Under the pieces are notes generated by a model that worked only from the letters and a program-made list of their open reading frames with translations, was not told the DNA's origin and did no database searches. Positions 46,700-47,807 of a DNA stretch of 47,807 nt are shown piece by piece. Source of the stretch: Purshia tridentata (taxonomy: Eukaryota > Streptophyta > Magnoliopsida > Rosales > Rosaceae); NCBI GenBank assembly GCA_003254885.1, contig QANT01002004.1, positions 1-47,807 of the forward strand, written 5' to 3'. Positions within the stretch are counted from its first letter, which is position 1. Each line of letters begins with the position of its first letter. A program made the position numbers and the translations under genes.

Positions 46700-47807
46700 G
46701 GATTATGACGACACTGGTGTTTTCAACTTCAAACAGGTTTTGTGTCAACGTGTAATCCATATTATCCAGATCCTTATCTAATTAGGAACCTTTAACTTGT
46801 ACACACGTTGGAACTTGGAAGGCAGTTATTACTGTCAGATTTTTTTATAAAAAAATTAATGTTACTTCCTCAGAAGGTTATGAGATTTTCCTTATCATCT
46901 TGTTAGAAAAATAAATACCATAATCAACTTAACTTGTTTGTTACAATTAAATTAATATATTTGTTTTATTATAGATGAGAGGGAGGGTCGAACTAGTCAC
47001 ATTAGAATTTTTATTTTCGGTCAACTAAATCGATCTTAATTCACAAATTAATAACTTTGTTAATGTATTGATATTCAATGTGAAATCTCAAATCTCTAGT
47101 AAAACAAAACATAGTCATTGAAGGTTTATCGTACAATCACTGATCGTCACATTGATATGCACTACAATGGTGTTCGTGAACTTGTGGCCTGTATATATGC
47201 ATTCTTTTTCCAGAGACTTCTTCCCAATAATCAATTAAAAGCCTCAAGGAAAACGAAAGAGGGTCCCAACTCCCAACCTAGCTGGCTCATCAATAGTTGT
47301 ATGCATAAATGCACAACAAAAATGGAAGAGCATGCATTTGCGATTCACAAAAGTCAACTATACAAGGTAACGTTGTCATATGTATAGCTCTAAAAAGAGG
47401 AGCACCCAATTGACAATTCTTATACATATTTCTATATGTCATCCAGCACCATTAAAAAGGGGTTTTTTCCAGAATAAAAATGGGGGGCATTTTCTTCTGA
47501 GTTGGCTTTGAATCTCAGTATTCAGTGCTTGGAAGTCATGACACAATTAAGGTGTTGTTTTGCTGATTCTATGTCTCATCATATGGGCTGATTCATGCCT
47601 GATTAACAAATTATTATTATAAAGAACATGGGCCGACTTGGGCTAATTAACATTGGGCCATGAGACATTTACAAGTTGAGTGATTTATAGGCCGATCCAA
47701 GTTTTTCTCCTTTCTTAAACTAATACCTTAATACTTTTTTATTTTTGACTAAAGTCTAAAAATATTATTCAAATATTTTTAATTTAAAAAATGTGTAATA
47801 TTATCCT
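46700..47807. other. intergenic, no gene seen
   Basis: AT-rich sequence to the window end. The plus-strand frame 47118-47387 (89 aa) has no domain, no intron signals and no promoter that I can support. Confidence 0.4.

Noticed and set aside
47118-47387. Plus-strand 89-aa frame near the end
   Set aside because: No similarity that I recognise, no promoter or intron signals, and ordinary AT-rich context.

Overview
This window is nuclear DNA from a flowering plant. The genes have many short introns with plant-type junctions, AT-rich spacers, TATA boxes of plant type, a PPR-DYW gene, a TPS-b terpene synthase pair and a solo LTR. The order beta-amylase, formin, ATXR3/SDG2 matches, as I recall it, the Arabidopsis chromosome 4 order At4g15210 (BAM5), At4g15200 (FH3), At4g15180 (SDG2). 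That points to a eudicot, probably a rosid (Rosaceae is plausible but not shown). Single N bases at 466, 13219 and 40542 suggest a draft assembly.

Layout, left to right. 1-0.6 kb: TTTCG-rich repeat with a 34-bp palindrome. 1.0-1.5 kb (-): short proline-rich membrane-anchored protein. 2.4-3.1 kb: unidentified reading frames, possibly a decayed gene. 3.75-6.27 kb (+): cytosolic-type beta-amylase in seven exons. 6.44-8.57 kb (-): intronless PPR-DYW RNA-editing factor, convergent with the amylase. 8.77-8.84 kb (-): tRNA-Ala(AGC). 9.03-9.73 kb: a 701-bp solo LTR with a 5-bp target duplication. 10.8-15.2 kb (+): class I formin in six exons. 16.3-17.5 kb (+): GeBP/STOREKEEPER transcription factor. 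17.8-27.1 kb: a tandem duplication in which each unit carries a seven-exon TPS-b terpene synthase. Copy A is open. Copy B has an in-frame stop and a changed DDxxD motif. 27.6-28.2 kb (-): DUF1218 four-helix membrane protein. 29.6-30.6 kb (-): atypical bHLH factor. 31.6-43.2 kb (-): ATXR3/SDG2 H3K4 methyltransferase, 18 coding exons, about 2423 aa. 45.5-45.7 kb: fold-back repeat. 46.2-46.6 kb (-): small two-exon plant protein.

The genes are ordinary single transcription units and do not form a pathway. Exon structures were joined by hand: every multi-exon model closes in frame with GT-AG junctions, except TPS intron 3 in both copies, which needs a GC donor. I saw no CRISPR, virus or evident new biological system. 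The most interesting points are the terpene synthase duplication (fresh pseudogene, shared GC donor, a 769-bp length difference), the well-bounded solo LTR, the fold-back element, and the unidentified frames at 2.4-3.1 kb.
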